From positions 199,675,641 through 199,739,640 of the forward strand of contig CM061139.1 in NCBI GenBank assembly GCA_030789695.1: a DNA stretch of 64,000 nt, read 5' to 3'. Of this stretch, positions 22,602-34,564 are shown piece after piece. How positions within the stretch are numbered: the stretch's first letter is position 1; every line of letters starts with the position of its first letter. The notes beneath the pieces are model-generated. The model was not told the DNA's origin, did no database searches, and worked only from the letters and a program-made list of their open reading frames with translations. The position numbers were made by a program, and so were the translations under genes. This DNA comes from Scilla litardierei. Lineage: Eukaryota; Streptophyta; Magnoliopsida; Asparagales; Asparagaceae.

Positions 22602-24305
22602 TGATGGGAAATCGAATCCCACCCCTAAGTAGGTTTTGATGATGAGCACACCAAATGATGTTAGTGTACTAATTACACTGTAACTTAAGTGTGCACGTTG
22701 TGCGAACAATAGCTTTTACGCATACTCCGAAGAAGCTCAACCTCACTCGGAAGACGAAGACGAATTTGCTAGCTCTAACTCAAGTACAAGTATAGCTCAA
22801 TGATGAAGCTCATGCAAGTGCTCAAGCTTAATGAAGAAGGAGCTCAAATTCAAAAGAAGCGCGCATCTACTTCAAACGTCTGATCGGCTTCCTGAAAGTC
22901 TCGTCTTAGCGCAGTGTGTGAGCTGGTTTCTTTAGGACTATGTTAAAGCCAAGTAAATATTGCGCACACACACAAAATGTTTTTAAAGCAAAATATTTTT
23001 AAATCCTTTTTAAAACTCTTGAGAGCATTAGCTAGTCATTTAAATTCCAGTAGTCAACCTCCAAGCACCCAGGAGTTGATTACACATCTTGCTAGCTGAG
23101 TTTCAGTGGAAAATGCTCTGTGAGTCGACTACCAGATGAGGGAGTCGACTACCTGCTGAAAGCAGAATTTCTACTGAAATTCGCTGGGAGTCGACTACCT
23201 CATCAGGGAGTCGACTACCAGCTGTCATTTTCTTCCACGAATTTGCTTCTCGATTTCACTCTATTTCCTTATCTGTTCGGATTGAAAGTCAATTCTTTTT
23301 GTATTTCAAAATTCATATGGAACTTTATAAATAGAGCCCTCATTGAGATCATTCAACACACTAATCTAATCTCTCTATTCTTTGTGCAAAATTCTGATCT
23401 CATTGCTCTCTTGTGCTCTCAACGCTAATAGCCAATCTCTGCTTTTATATTCTCTGACCTCAACTCTTATTTTTCTGATATTATTTTGAGATCTGCATTT
23501 TTATTTTGGTTATTTTTAAAGGTGTTTTTAAAATCCTTGTTCTTCAATTTTCATTTCTTAAAAGGATTTTGAAAAACTATAGATCTAAGATCACAACGAA
23601 TAAACTCATATTTTTGTGTGATCTAAAAGATCTATTTAAATTCTTTTAGCCATGTAACACACAATTGTTATATTTACTCTGGCTATAGAATTTTGGGTGT
23701 AATCCAATCTCCACCAATATTGTGGTGAATTGAAAACTTTGTTTTCTTTATGGATTCCCCTTGGTTGTAAGGGTCGTTGGAAATTCTAGACAAGTCTAGG
23801 TGGTTGGAAATCCTGGTTAAGGCTAAGTCGTTGGAAAATCTTAACAAGTGAAGTTAGGTAATTGTATTGCTAAGGCAATAGTGGATTAATCTCGTACCAG
23901 ATTGGTCGGGGACTGGACATACCCAAGTTGTGGGGGAACCAGGATAAAAATCTTTTGTCTCTGCGTTGCTTTTCTGTGTCTGTGAATATTTATCTGTGCA
24001 AGTATTCTTTTATTTATTTCTTTGTAATTCTTTATTTATATAAATTGCAAAGTTCATTTCTTTTATATTCTGCTGTGTAAAGATCTGTGTAAAGATCTCT
24101 TATTTGATTGTAATCTTATTTCTCTTATAATTGTTGTGAGATTATATTGTTGATTAAGAACCAAGCGTAGATCACTCTACTTGGTTTCTTAGCCAACATT
24201 AGAAGGGTTTTATTTGTGTTATTATTAACGAACAAAAAAGTTTATTTTTTGTATGACACTATTCTACCCCCTTCTAGTGTTGTTTGCCATCCACGGGATC
24301 CAACA
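22602..24305 (+). repeat. Right LTR of SIRE-like copia
   Basis: 1.70 kb, TGATGGG...CCAACA, closely matching 16823-18523, including the four GTCGACTACC words at 23121-23222. The target duplication AGATC follows. Confidence 0.9.
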
Positions 24306-24652
24306 AGATCCTCCTGCCAGTCGTCGTCGTCGAGATCCAGATCTGGATCTATTTCTCCCAAGATCACCTCCTCTTGATAGGGGATCATCGTCGCCTTCCC
24401 TTTTGCTCGCAGATCTGATTGGTGATTCAGATCTGAGGTTACTTCTTCCTTTGATTGCGAGATTTGAGGCGCGGTTAGGTTTTGAGCCATAAAGTGGGCG
24501 AGCATCCCCTTCATTTGTTCCAAGTTGTTGTCGAGCTTCGTTCCGATGCCATCGATCTTCTCCTCGAGCCTTCCGTCTCCTTCCTCTCGTCGATTTCCGC
24601 ATCTAGTCTTTCCTCCAGAGATTTTGCCGTGGATGATCTTGTTGCTGCCATT
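24306..24652 (-). pseudogene. Gag N-terminus of the chromovirus
   Basis: ATG at 24652-24650 opens MAATRSSTAKSLEERLDAEI, 9 bases from the primer site. A frame change near 24530 leads to MLAHFMAQNLTAP and an acidic run DLDLDDDDWQEDL, cut by the copia insertion. It resumes at 16822 with LFETLGES. The charged head resembles the gag heads at 147 and 52694. Confidence 0.7.
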
Positions 24653-24660
24653 GGATCAGG

Positions 24661-24672
24661 GCTCTGATACCA
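24661..24672 (-). other. Primer-binding site of the chromovirus
   Basis: The minus strand reads TGGTATCAGAGC, three bases from the 5' LTR; initiator tRNA-Met type. Confidence 0.9.
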
Positions 24673-24675
24673 AAT

Positions 24676-25038
24676 TGATGTAGACTAGGGTTTATATGGT
24701 GGAATTTGGGGATTTTATTGATAGAAATAGGGTTAACAAAGGGGATAAATATCCAATTTTGGGAGAGTTGGCCCCTCTCTTAGCTTTTGCTAAGGGAAAA
24801 GCCTAAAGCTCTCTTCTAGATCTCACTGGAGAATTCTAGGAAAACGTCAAATGACGGCTACAAAATTCGATACCCTAACCCTAGCCCACGCCCTCACTTA
24901 TATAATGTTTAGGCGTGGTGCGTACAACAAAAATAATAAAACTAATTGTGCCTAAAGAAGCTTCCCCAAATCGTCGGTGCACATAGCAATTACTCATTCG
25001 GCCTCCTACGCCTCCTCTCGTACGTGATAATCGTATCA
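24676..25038 (-). repeat. 5' LTR of the chromovirus
   Basis: 363 bp, same length as the 3' LTR and nearly identical. A TATATAAG box on the minus strand lies at 24897-24904. Confidence 0.9.
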
Positions 25039-25456
25039 GATTCTTTGCAGTACATAAATGACGGAGTGACATAAACTAGAGGCAGCTGGCGTCTGTTTTA
25101 AAGGAGAGGTGCTCTCTTGCTTTCTGTGGAGGGAGTATAGGCGACCTATAGCTCATGGAAGGAGATCAAGGACTGTTTGATGGACATGTTTCGATATACC
25201 AATGGAGAAAACCTACAGGAGCAGTTGCTGGTACTCAGGCAGGATGGATCCGTCAGAGAGTATAGGAAGACGTTTAAAACACTTTCAGGACGAGACATGG
25301 ACATACCTGAGGAAACTTTGGAGCACGGCTTTTTGAAGGGGCTCAAGCTAAACAATTATGTATTGCTCCGCATTCATCGACCTAGGTGACTGATTGAAAC
25401 TATGGACTTGGCCCAGTTGGTAGCGGATTGTCTCGCAGAGGAGCAGAGGTCCAAGG
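25039..25456 (+). pseudogene. Host gypsy-like element, gag piece 3
   Basis: Resumes the gag cut at 10892. It reads WKEIKDCLMDMFRY, LLVLRQDGSVREYRKTF and LEHGFLKGLKLN, the second half of a gypsy gag, then DLAQLVADCLAEEQRSK up to 25456, where the second Athila-like LTR starts. Stops near 25070 and 25388 break it. Confidence 0.75.
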
Positions 25457-26912
25457 TGGATTGCATATTTTCCCCCCATTTCTGGGCATTTTATGTGTAT
25501 ATCATGTTAATTTTGGCTTTGATACGGGCGTATTCGTGATATCGTGAATTATTAAAGCATATTCCTATTTTATACATAAAATGTGTTTTATGGACTAATT
25601 TTTGCTCCCTTTATTTTTCAGGCACTTCTGGGATTTTTCTGGAGTTTCTGGAATTTTTCCAGAATTGTCTGGAGTTCGGAGCTATTTTTGGGGCTTTATT
25701 GGAGCTAGGAAGCAATTTTGAGGATTTTGGGATTTTTAAAATGGAAAAAACAAAAAAAAAACACAAAATGGCCTGCAGACCAGCGGCCCGCTCAGCGAGC
25801 GGGCCGCTGTGATTTTAAAAAAATAAAAAAATAAAACGCAGAATTTTGCGGGCCGGCCGCTGGGCCGGTCCGCTGTCCGCTGGGAGCGGGCACGCGCCGC
25901 GCGTGTGCCCGTGCCCAGATGCAGGCGCATTAGGCGCCCGCGGGTCGAGCGCCCCCACGCACCCGACCCGCAAGTTCTGGGGGTTGGTTTTGAGTCTTTT
26001 ATGCGGTTTTGGTGCGGGTTTTGTACAGAATCCGACCCAGTTGCAGACCCGCAATGCTAGAATGAGTTTTAATTCGATTTTGGGGCTGTTTTCAGCCCTA
26101 GTTCTTATTTTTTGTTGAAATTTAGAGGGGGAGGAGGCCATGGGAGGTTGGAATGCTTGGAGGAGGAGCAAGTAGGTGGAAGGGAGGCTTCATCTTAGGG
26201 AGATCTTGGGTGATATCTCTCTTCCCCCTTTGTTTTTTGGCATCTCTTTATTGTAATGAATTTGGGTTAACTTTGAATGAAAATTCCATCTTTTGTTTCA
26301 TGATAATTGAGTAGTGTTGAATGGCTTGGGTTATGATTCATGGATGTTGGTTGTTAATTATAGCTTTAATTTCCTCTTGCCTATTATATTGTTAATGTTG
26401 GATGAATTATTAGGGCACATTTTAATTGGCTAAGACCCAAGTGGGCACTCTTTGAGAAGAGACCATGTTTAAATTTGATTAGTGCTATGATGATACATCC
26501 ATCCCTATTGCTAATTATCGTGTTCATGAAAGCTAAATTTACCGATTAAGCTTGCCATAGCCGGAGGCCTAATTGAGTTATATGTGGGTAATTTGAGCTT
26601 GATTAACACCAACATTAGTGAACCTACAACCCATGCTCTCCTCCTAGCTATCCTAACTCCCCATTTGGTTCTCTAACCCTACCCACTTGGATAGGATTTG
26701 TTGATTACCACACTTTTTTTCCCACTTCCATTCACGTAGCGAGGTGGTTGAACAACGTTTTATCTTTCTTTACCGATCAAACTTGCAAGTGTAGAACGAC
26801 TTGTCCCTGTAATCCGACCTGGTACTCACCGGTTATAAATTTTATATTACATTGACGCTCCTACGCTTGGGTGTGGAAGGCGTGCTTCCTTGCATGTTTT
26901 CCGGTTCAATCA
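25457..26912 (+). repeat. Left LTR of Athila-like element 2
   Basis: Matches the right LTR from GATTGCATATTTTCC to CCGGTTCAATCA. Both contain a GC-rich segment (GGGCCGGC-type words at 25780-25960). The first 16 or so bases of the right copy are missing. Confidence 0.85.
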
Positions 26913-26914
26913 AT

Positions 26915-26930
26915 TGGCGCCGTTGCCGGG
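26915..26930 (+). other. Primer-binding site, tRNA-Asp type
   Basis: TGGCGCCGTTGCCGGG, complementary to the 3' end of tRNA-Asp, two bases after the LTR; typical of Athila-like elements. Confidence 0.9.
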
Positions 26931-27087
26931 AACAACGGTTTCTATTATTAGCATTTTTTGATTGATTTTGAAAGTTTTAGTGTGATACTTCTGTCTCTTA
27001 GTGTTGTGTCTTTCCATTTTATTTATTTTCCACTTTTGAGTCTTTTGCTTGTTTATTTTTATTTTCATGAAATTTTTTTTAAAGCAT

Positions 27088-27551
27088 GGCATCATATTCA
27101 GATTTTTCCGACATTGATTTGGAGGATATCCCACGTTCGCCATACTTTCATGGCTCGGAGTGGGAGAACTCTCATTTACATATTAAAAAATTTGAAGAAT
27201 AGATGTATTCATGTCTTGGTGGGAACATTTGCGATGATTGCATATACTTTAGATTTTTTCCCTCTTCTTTACAAGATGATGCTAGACTTTGGTTTGATTC
27301 ATTGTCTCTCGACTCACATTTTACTTGTTTGTCATTTCAGGCTGAATTTCTCCGAGTATTTTTGCCTACTTTCTTGGAGCAGGTACAGGGGCGGCAGGCC
27401 ATAGAGCAGCATATAGCGAGCTTTATCCAATCTGAATGGGAGGCCTACCATCAGGCATAGCAGAGGTTCAATGATTTGGTGCTTGCGTGCCCACACCAGA
27501 GCTTTCACGAGGATCATCTCCTGCAGATCTTCTACACAGGATTGAGACCAA
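27088..27551 (+). pseudogene. Gag remnant of Athila-like element 2
   Basis: After a short leader the frame (27203-27460) reads FRFFPSSLQDDARLWFDSLS, then EFLRVFLPTF and WEAYHQA, a stop, and [21 protein letters not shown]. This order is the Athila/Tat gag core (retrotrans_gag family), similar to 2910-3060 in element 1. A frame change near 27250 and a TAG at 27458 break it. Plastid sequence replaces what follows. Confidence 0.75.
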
Positions 27552-27950
27552 CACTTTAGATGTTACTTGCCGTACAATAATCTCTATATGTCTATTATGG
27601 ATCTGCACCCCTGGGATCGATAAACCTTTTGGATCTTATTAACCAAAGAGATACGACTTTGGGCTATGGTTAGTTCAGCTCCAATTAAGAATCCCCAAGG
27701 AATTCCAAGAATTCTTGGTATACGTTCGTTCCAACCTTCAACTCTCCTTTCAAGGTTCATCGATATTGAACCAATCGGACGCACTTCTAAGATTTGTTCT
27801 CTATTTCCATTTTGAATATGCTTTACCGTAACTCTTTCAAGCGAGCCCCTTCTTTCTTGTTTCATTCTCCTATTCACAAAGTTCAATAAGAGATAGATCT
27901 TGTCTCGGTTCGCTTTCTTACTCTTTTTATTCTTGCTTTTACAAGTCAAA
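27552..27950 (-). pseudogene. rpoC2: Plastid rpoC2 fragment (nuclear plastid DNA)
   Basis: On the minus strand 27830-27600 reads [17 protein letters not shown], then [20 protein letters not shown] and [13 protein letters not shown]. This segment is characteristic of the beta'' subunit of the plastid-encoded RNA polymerase. A one-base loss near 27610 shifts the frame; corrected for the shift, the words after it still fit (IHNRHIE, VRQVTSK). The part from about 27840 to 27950 fits less well. It is a fragment of a gene of over 1,300 codons and cannot work here. Confidence 0.8.
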
Positions 27951-27962
27951 GTACTCAGCTAA

Positions 27963-28082
<120 letters not shown>

Positions 28083-28093
28083 TGAGCTGAGGT

Positions 28094-29197
28094 GTGGAGT
28101 TCTTTGATTATTCGATCGAGAATTCATGGTGTTACCTGAGGGACCTTGCAGAGTATAAGGAGACAGTCCAGCAGGTCCAAGACCAGCCTGAGGAGCCAGC
28201 TGAGGGCGCATTCCATTACGGCCCTACGAAGGAACAAGCAAATCACGATGATGGGGCGCATTGGAGCCAAGTAGAGGAAGCTGAATGTCCATATTTTGAG
28301 GAGTCAGAGGAGATGGATGATGGAGTGTGTGTCAACCACGACAGTGACACGATGCATTTTCACTTTGAGGTTGAGGATGAAGCGGATGTGCATGATGGCT
28401 AAGAGCAGATTGAAAACACCATGGAGCCTGAGCCACAATCCACTTCAGAGTTAGCCTCACAGGTCGAGGCGGTTGAGTACTTAGGGAGGACGATTGAGAT
28501 GAACTATTTCTGGGATGACGATGATGATGCATGCTTGGATTTGCCCGAGACAAGTCTACCTTCCGTCCTGTCACAGATGTCACTTCCCTCGCCTCAGGAT
28601 GCGCACTTGCCAGTCATCGAGGAGGTTTGTCAGGAGCAGTTACCAATTGTGGGGAGTGCCGCAGAGATTGTTGATATTGATATTGGTGTCGAGGAAGAGG
28701 ATAGTGACGGGGATTGCGACATGGTATATATTGAACCTGAGCTCCCTCCTACTCCAGTTTTCTCTCTGCAGCCACTTCCACCTCCTCTTGAGGCAGTGCA
28801 TCATCCCGAGCCTAGCATCACATCTCAGGGAAGTTCCCATCTTTCTTTTCCCTCCACCCCCAAATCAAATTATTTAATTCCATATCATAATGATTCGGAT
28901 TGTCGTCATTTGATCGTAAATTCATTTATTCATTTTGACGACCCATTTTGGCAAGCTTTTCACTTGGACGGGCGCTCTCGCCCAATTATTTTTGACACGA
29001 CCTATCTCCCCCATTTGGCAGGAACCCATCATAAGGAGATGCTCGGGGTTGTGTCGCTTGCCACTAATACTCGCAATGGAGGCAGGGCATTGGACGTGGC
29101 GACGCTCGCGGAGGAGCATACGGATATGATCGAGCAGTTGCCACCACCGTTATACATTCGAGATCCGCCTTTTGCCACGGTGTGTTCTTTCCAATAG
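28094..29197 (+). pseudogene. ORF of unknown role in Athila-like element 2 (one internal stop)
   Basis: One frame runs from 28094 to 29197 with a single TAA at 28400-28402. The first part is acidic (QPEEPAEGAF, EESEEMDDG). The second has an acidic middle (VEEEDSDGDCDM), a proline-rich stretch (SLQPLPPPLEAVHHPE), then a better ordered tail (NSFIHFDDPFWQAFHLDG, EMLGVVSLATNTRNGG, LPPPLYIRDPPF). I recognise no enzyme. Element 1 ends its ORF the same way at 7603. Probably a gag-linker or ORF2 relic of a non-autonomous Athila-like family. Confidence 0.55.
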
Positions 29198-30355
29198 TGT
29201 AAATAAATAAATGTTTTATTTTAGTGCTTTCGTATGCTTTTTTTTTCTTTTCTAGGATCTTTTGCCGAGATCTAATACTCTCCCAACATTGAGGACAATG
29301 TTTATTTTAAGTTGGGGGGAGAGTGTTAGAATCTATAGGATTGTTAGGATTTTAGTGTTATCTTAAAATTTTTTTTGAGATACCTTCATTTTGCCATCAC
29401 CCATTGCTCTTTATTGCATATCATATTTTTCCTCCTCGTCCCTACGCCGCTAGCTTTATGCGTAGTCCCTACATGCTTAATGCCATGCAATATTTTCGGA
29501 TCATTATTTTGATATCAACTTCTTCGATATTTGATTGGCACGTTTTAATTTCTTTTCCATTTTGGAGTCAAATGTTAATATGCCATGTATGAAACTATTT
29601 TATACGTCGTGATATCTCTTTGAAATAATTTGGGAATAGTTTGGTGTAAGTGGTTGCATGAATTGGGATGAATGTCTTAGTTTTTAATTGGATTGGGTGT
29701 GGCTAATTGTGTATGCTTTATTTTCTTCTTAGGAATGAGTGGATGAATTGCTTGCTTGCATTGAGAATGAAAAAGAGAGCTAATATAAGTGAATGGTTTT
29801 CCTAATCAAATGGAGCAGTCGGTGCCCCACGAAACATTGGGGGAGGACGCCAAAGATGAAATTTAGGGGGATCATTCCATCCCTTTACCTATATAGCGTT
29901 ATCACGTGTATGCAAAGGTGGGGATGTTTGCATTTTATAGCGTTATCGCGTGAATGCAAAACATAAACATAAAAAAAGAATACAAAAAAAGAAAAGAAAA
30001 AGAAAAAGAGAATGAACAAATGAGTGAATAAGCAACATGAATGATGCAATCTCATCTCCCACAACTTAGGGGAAATTTCTTTTGTTTCGGCCACTTCCTT
30101 GAAAATTGGAAACTTTGACATCGTGATATTTTTCAACGAATGTGATACGTGCTTGCTACTTCACTTTTCTTTGAATTGGATTGATGGGAGTGTCACTTGT
30201 TATTTACTTTCATACATTGTGTATATTGGCTTTGAAATCATTTGGAAATACCATTTGGAGTATGTCATGTTGATATTTTAAAGTTGGTGCATGTTTTCAA
30301 TTTAATCCGAATTTATCGCATATTTTGCTAGGGACTAGCAAAAAGCTAGTTGGGG
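29198..30355 (+). other. Non-coding 3' internal region of Athila-like element 2
   Basis: Contains the TTGAGGACAATGTTTATT block and a TTGGGGGGAGAGTG run (29291-29325), an A/G tract (29968-30015), and an inverted repeat CTAGCAAAAAGCTAG (30336-30350) followed by TTGGGG before the right LTR. No ORF is credible. The layout equals 7604-8702. Confidence 0.65.
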
Positions 30356-31843
30356 TGTGATTCAGGATATAAATTGCATATTTTCCTCCCATTTCTGGGT
30401 ATTTTATGTGTATATCATGTTAATTTTGGCTTTGAAACGGGCGTATTCGTGATATCGTGAATTATTAAAGCCTATTCCTATTTTATACATAAAATATGGT
30501 TTTTATAGACTAATTATTGCTCCCCTTATTTTTCAGGTACTTCTTGGATTTTTCTGGGTTTTCTGGAAATTTTCCAGAATTTTCTGAAGTTCGGAGCTAT
30601 TTTGGGGCTTTATTGGAGCTAGGAAGCAATTTTGAGGATTTCTAGGATTTTTAAAATGAAAAAACAAAAAAAAAACAAAATGGCCCGCAGGCCAGCGGCC
30701 CGCTCAGCGAGCAGGCCGCTGCGATTTTAAAAAAAATAAAACGCAGAATTTTGCGGCGCTGGGCCGGCCCGCTGCCCGCTGGGAGCAGGCACACGCCGCG
30801 ACGTGCCTGCCCAACGGGCGGGCACGCGCGCGACGCATGCCCGTGCCCAGATGCGGGCGCATCAGGCGCCCGCGGGTCGGGCGCCCCACTCGCCCGACCC
30901 GCAAGGCCTGGGGGTTGTTTTTGAGTCTTTTATGCGGTTTTGGTGCGGGTTTTGCACAGAATCCGACCCAGTTGCAGACCCGCAATGCTGGAATGAGTTT
31001 TAATTCGATTTTGGGGCTGTTTTCAGCCCTAGTTCTTAGTTTTTGCTGAAATCTGGAGGGGGAGGAGGCCATGGGAGGTTGGAAAGCTTGGAGGAGGAGC
31101 AAGTAGGTGGAAGGGAGGCTTCATCTTAGGGAGATCTTGGATGATATCTCTCTTCCCCCTTTGTTTTTTGGCATCTCTTTATTGTAATGAATTTGGGTTA
31201 ACTTTGAATGAAAATTCCATCTTTTGTTTCATGATGATTGAGTAGTGTTGAATGGCTTGTGTTGTGATTCATGGATGTTGGTTGTTAATTATAGCTTTAA
31301 TTTCCTCTTGCCTATTATATTGTTAATGTTGGATGAATTATTAGGGCACATTTTAATTGGCTAAGACCCAAGTGGGCACTCTTTGAGAAGAGACCATGTT
31401 TAAATTTGATTAGTGCTATGATGATACATCCATCCCTATTACTAATTATCGTGTTCATGAAAGCTAAATTTACCGATTAAGCTTGCCATAGCCGGAGGCC
31501 TAATTGAGTTATATGTGGGTAATTTGAGCTTGATTAACACCAACATTAATGAACCTACAACCCATGCTCTCCTCCTAGCTATCCTAACTCTCCATTTGGT
31601 TCTCTAACCCTACCCACTTAGGATAGGATTCGTTGATTTACCACACTTTTTCCCACTTCCATTCACGTAGCGAGGTGGTTGTACAACGCTTTATCTTTCT
31701 TTACCGATCAATTTTGCAAGTGTAGAACGACTTGTCCCTGTGATCCGACCCGGTACTCACCGGTTATAAATTTTATATTGCATTGACGCTCCTACGTTTG
31801 GGAGTGGAAGGCGTGCTTCCTTGCATGTTTTCCGGTTCAGTCA
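30356..31843 (+). repeat. Right LTR of Athila-like element 2
   Basis: Starts TGTGATTCAGG and ends CCGGTTCAGTCA; about 1.49 kb; matches the left LTR with small indels, mainly in the GC-rich segment near 30750-30900. Confidence 0.85.
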
Positions 31844-32460
31844 CGTTCTCTAGCTGTTGTCTGTTGATAGTTGACGAAGACGATGAGTTGGAGGGAGAAG
31901 AGCCAGGAGGAGACGAGCATCTTTACTTGGAGTAGCATGGCCATCGTTTTATGCACCACCTTGAGGATAAGGTGATTCTTCGGAGGTGGAGTAATAATGA
32001 GACCACATTCTATGAAAAAGGATAGATTTAGAATTTTTGGAGTCTTATGGATGTTTTCGTAATTTTCAGTTTTAGATGTTCTTTTTGTAATTTTTAGCTT
32101 CATAGTTATTTCTGTAATTTTGTATTTTCAGTTTATTATTTATATATGGTTAGGGGGATTAGAGGGTGTGTGTTTTGAGAAGAAACTTATGGAGGAATTC
32201 CATCTTTGTTGAAGATTGCGGCTTCGTCTCAAATAGAAACTTGGGAAAACAGTTTGCCTCTCGACCGTGGCCAAGGGAGAGCGGTTTCCTCTCAAAAGAA
32301 ACCAATATATCTTGTATCTTTTTTATTTCAGTTATTTTCAATGAAAATAAAATCGTTTCTCTCAAAATCCCTCTTTCTAACCCTAAAAATCCATCATTTC
32401 CACTAAAAATCCCACCTTTCGGCCAAAAAACCTAATTTTATCCATCAAAATCCAAGCAGA
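31844..32460 (+). pseudogene. Host gypsy-like element, 3' end and likely LTR
   Basis: Near 31885-31920 the frame reads DELEGEEPGGDEHLYLE, the acidic linker after gag, and 31938-31970 encodes MHHLEDKV, the tail also found at 54230. Protease, RT and integrase, which should lie between, are absent. A purine run (GGAGGTGGAGTAA, 31983-31995) is a likely polypurine tract, so the sequence after it is probably the 3' LTR. Its right end is uncertain. Confidence 0.55.
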
Positions 32461-32639
32461 TCATATCAAAGCACAATGGAAACTTAAGATTTAGTGCCTC
32501 TTTAAAATGGCAGGTAGGTAGTTGGGTGTTGCTAGGGATGCTGCATGGTGAAACTGAATCTAAATGCGGGCTTGTCTGAACTCTGAAGTCTTGGGTGGTA
32601 GTCAAGGGAATTGACTACTGGGATACGACCTCCATTGTA

Positions 32640-34160
32640 ACTAAGGTTTTGCTAACATATATGCCTTTTTGTATCAATTAAATATACAGAACGTCTTCCT
32701 TCATGGTCTCCTTACTGAAGAGGCATGCATGAAGCAACTACCTGCATTTATTAGTATGGAAAGATGTTTAAGTTGAAATGAGTCATTATCTAAATTGAAA
32801 CAGTCTTCTATGACTGGTTTGAACAGTTGTTTTTAATATTAGAGGAATTTGGGCTTAGAAGATCATTTTGTTTTCTTACGCGCCCCTGATGATTCTTAGT
32901 TGTTTATGCGGATGACATAGCTAATGTAGGAGCTGTGCCTCAAGTTATACATGCGTTTGAGATTTTAGACGAAAAATCTTGGACATCTTACATTTTATTT
33001 GGGCATTTACTGACCAGGTCCCAGAAATGACTCTTTTTTTAAAGAAGTACATGGGTGATCAGTAATTGGAACTACGATCTTAATCCAGATAAACTCATTG
33101 AGAGGTAATCAGCAATTTGAATTGTGATCTTAATCCAGGTAAGGACGATAGCAAGTGATTGGTGATTGGGATTGGGATCATGATCTCAAGTCAAATGAGA
33201 TCGACAAGGGGTTTACGGGTGGTAAACGATTGGAATCGTAATCTTGATATGGATAAGGTAGGCAAGATGTGATCAATGATTGGATTTGCAATCTTGGTTC
33301 GGATGACGTCAATGAAGGAGAGAGTGATTGAAATAGTCCGGATCTAAAATAGTTCGGATCCGAATCTAACAGCAAAAGCAAGGACATATGTGATGGCACA
33401 GATGGTGAAGATATGAGTTGGCGATGAGAAGCTGCTCAACATTTTTCTAGGGGCACTCGCTATATGGGCTTTACTCAGCGCAGGTTGTGGTTGGTGTGAT
33501 AACTATGATGCCAGAAATAAATATCTGTAAAAGGTTACCATTTTAGATTCAGGGAGGGGAGAACTCTCATTCGTCTAATGTTATGAATGGTTGCATGCAT
33601 GCATTTATGTGCGCGTTTGGAGATGTGACAGAACATCTCAATAAAGAAGAATGGGGTCTGAATGCACTACATGCACTACGTGCATCAATACTACCAAATA
33701 TAGAGTATAATGAATGAGTCATATGCACTACTATATTTACTAGCAGGATCATTACTAGGATGTTCACATTTCAGTGAACAAGCAAGGAGCATATTGTGGG
33801 ATTCGGATCAAATGCCAAGTCAAAGAATCAAGTCATGGCCAAATGCTACTTGGGAGCTATAGCTGGGATAATAATAATTTTTTTTGGGTTGAAGAAATAG
33901 GTTTTGCATCCACATGCCTTAGGAGGTTGTATTGGGATAACTAGGCTATTCTCATTTCAGAGGATCACGTATTTCATATGTGAACAAAGCACAGTAAAAT
34001 TGGATCGGCATTTTGTCAGATAGAAGTTACTGGAAGGCATAACAATGAGACAAGACATGTGTCATCTACTAACTAATTAGCATTTGCTGACTAAGCCCTT
34101 TTCTAAGCATGGGTTCTCTTTGTTTCTAATAGTTCGGGCAGGGATGATGTATATGCTCTA
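32640..34160 (+). pseudogene. Decayed Ty1/copia pol fragment
   Basis: With many frame changes, 32690-32920 resembles copia RT (NVFLHGLLTEEACMKQLP, then a RT-like LFMRMT where YVDD should be). 33770-34110 resembles RNase H (KSKNQVMAKCYLGAIAGI, then VKLDRHFVR and HLLTKPFSKHG for the usual LADVFTK). Order and strand are consistent. Interval 33000-33400 is repetitive (GGTGATTGG and GATCTTAAT words). No LTRs are seen. It lies just upstream of the first kinase gene. Confidence 0.6.
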
Positions 34161-34564
34161 CCTCAAGGGGAAAGATATTAGAGCATTGGCGTTATTGTGG
34201 AAATGTGAGGTAGGGATCATGTGCAAAGTTGTAGAAGAGGAGATAGATCATATCTCATCTAATAAATTTCCTTTAATTTTTCTCTTCTGAATCCACATCT
34301 TCTCTTTCATCAAATCCTAACCCTTACTTCATAATAGACAAATGGGAACATATGAGCTATTTACTACTACATCCAAAAAGTTTAGTTCCACGCCTAATTC
34401 CTTAGAAATTTCCAACTGTGACACAGAAAGGTATATCTTAAATGAGCAGTAGTTTGACTTAATCTTGTCTGACCAACCAAAGCCAGTCAATGCTACAAGT
34501 TTGATATAAGAACTCTCAATCTACATTTGGCCTTCAGAACTCAAACGAGCAGTTTCTTATAGAC
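34161..34564. other. Upstream region of the first receptor kinase gene
   Basis: AT-rich, no ORF and no clear repeat. It would hold the promoter and 5' UTR; I see no convincing TATA box at a fixed distance from the ATG. Confidence 0.4.

Larger units (their letters stand above)
16823..24305 (+). mobile_element. SIRE-like Ty1/copia element lacking pol
   Basis: LTRs of about 1.70 kb (16823-18523 and 22602-24305) flank a tRNA-Met primer site, a copia gag with zinc knuckle, and an accessory ORF. A perfect 5-bp duplication AGATC flanks it (16818-16822 and 24306-24310), and the gag frame of the surrounding chromovirus continues across. No integrase, RT or RNase H is present, so it depends on another element. 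Total 7,483 bp. Confidence 0.9.
10893..25038 (-). mobile_element. Chromovirus-like gypsy element, minus strand, with two inserts
   Basis: LTRs of equal length (363 bp) at 24676-25038 (5') and 10893-11255 (3') bracket gag, protease, RT, RNase H, integrase and a chromodomain-like end in gypsy order on the minus strand. Flanking bases GATTT (10888-10892) and GATTC (25039-25043) are a near-perfect 5-bp duplication, and the host gag resumes across the site. It contains a hAT-like MITE (14676-15495) and a SIRE-like copia (16823-24305). Without these it is about 5.8 kb. Multiple frameshifts and stops make it inactive. Confidence 0.9.

Noticed and set aside
25815..26171. Open frame of 118 codons repeated at 30704-31102
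   Set aside because: Both lie in the two LTRs of the same Athila-like element, in a GC-rich segment; LTR duplication explains the conservation.
27584..27949. rpoC2-like frame as a working gene
   Set aside because: Only a small part of the gene is present, with a frameshift and no plastid context. It is transferred plastid DNA.
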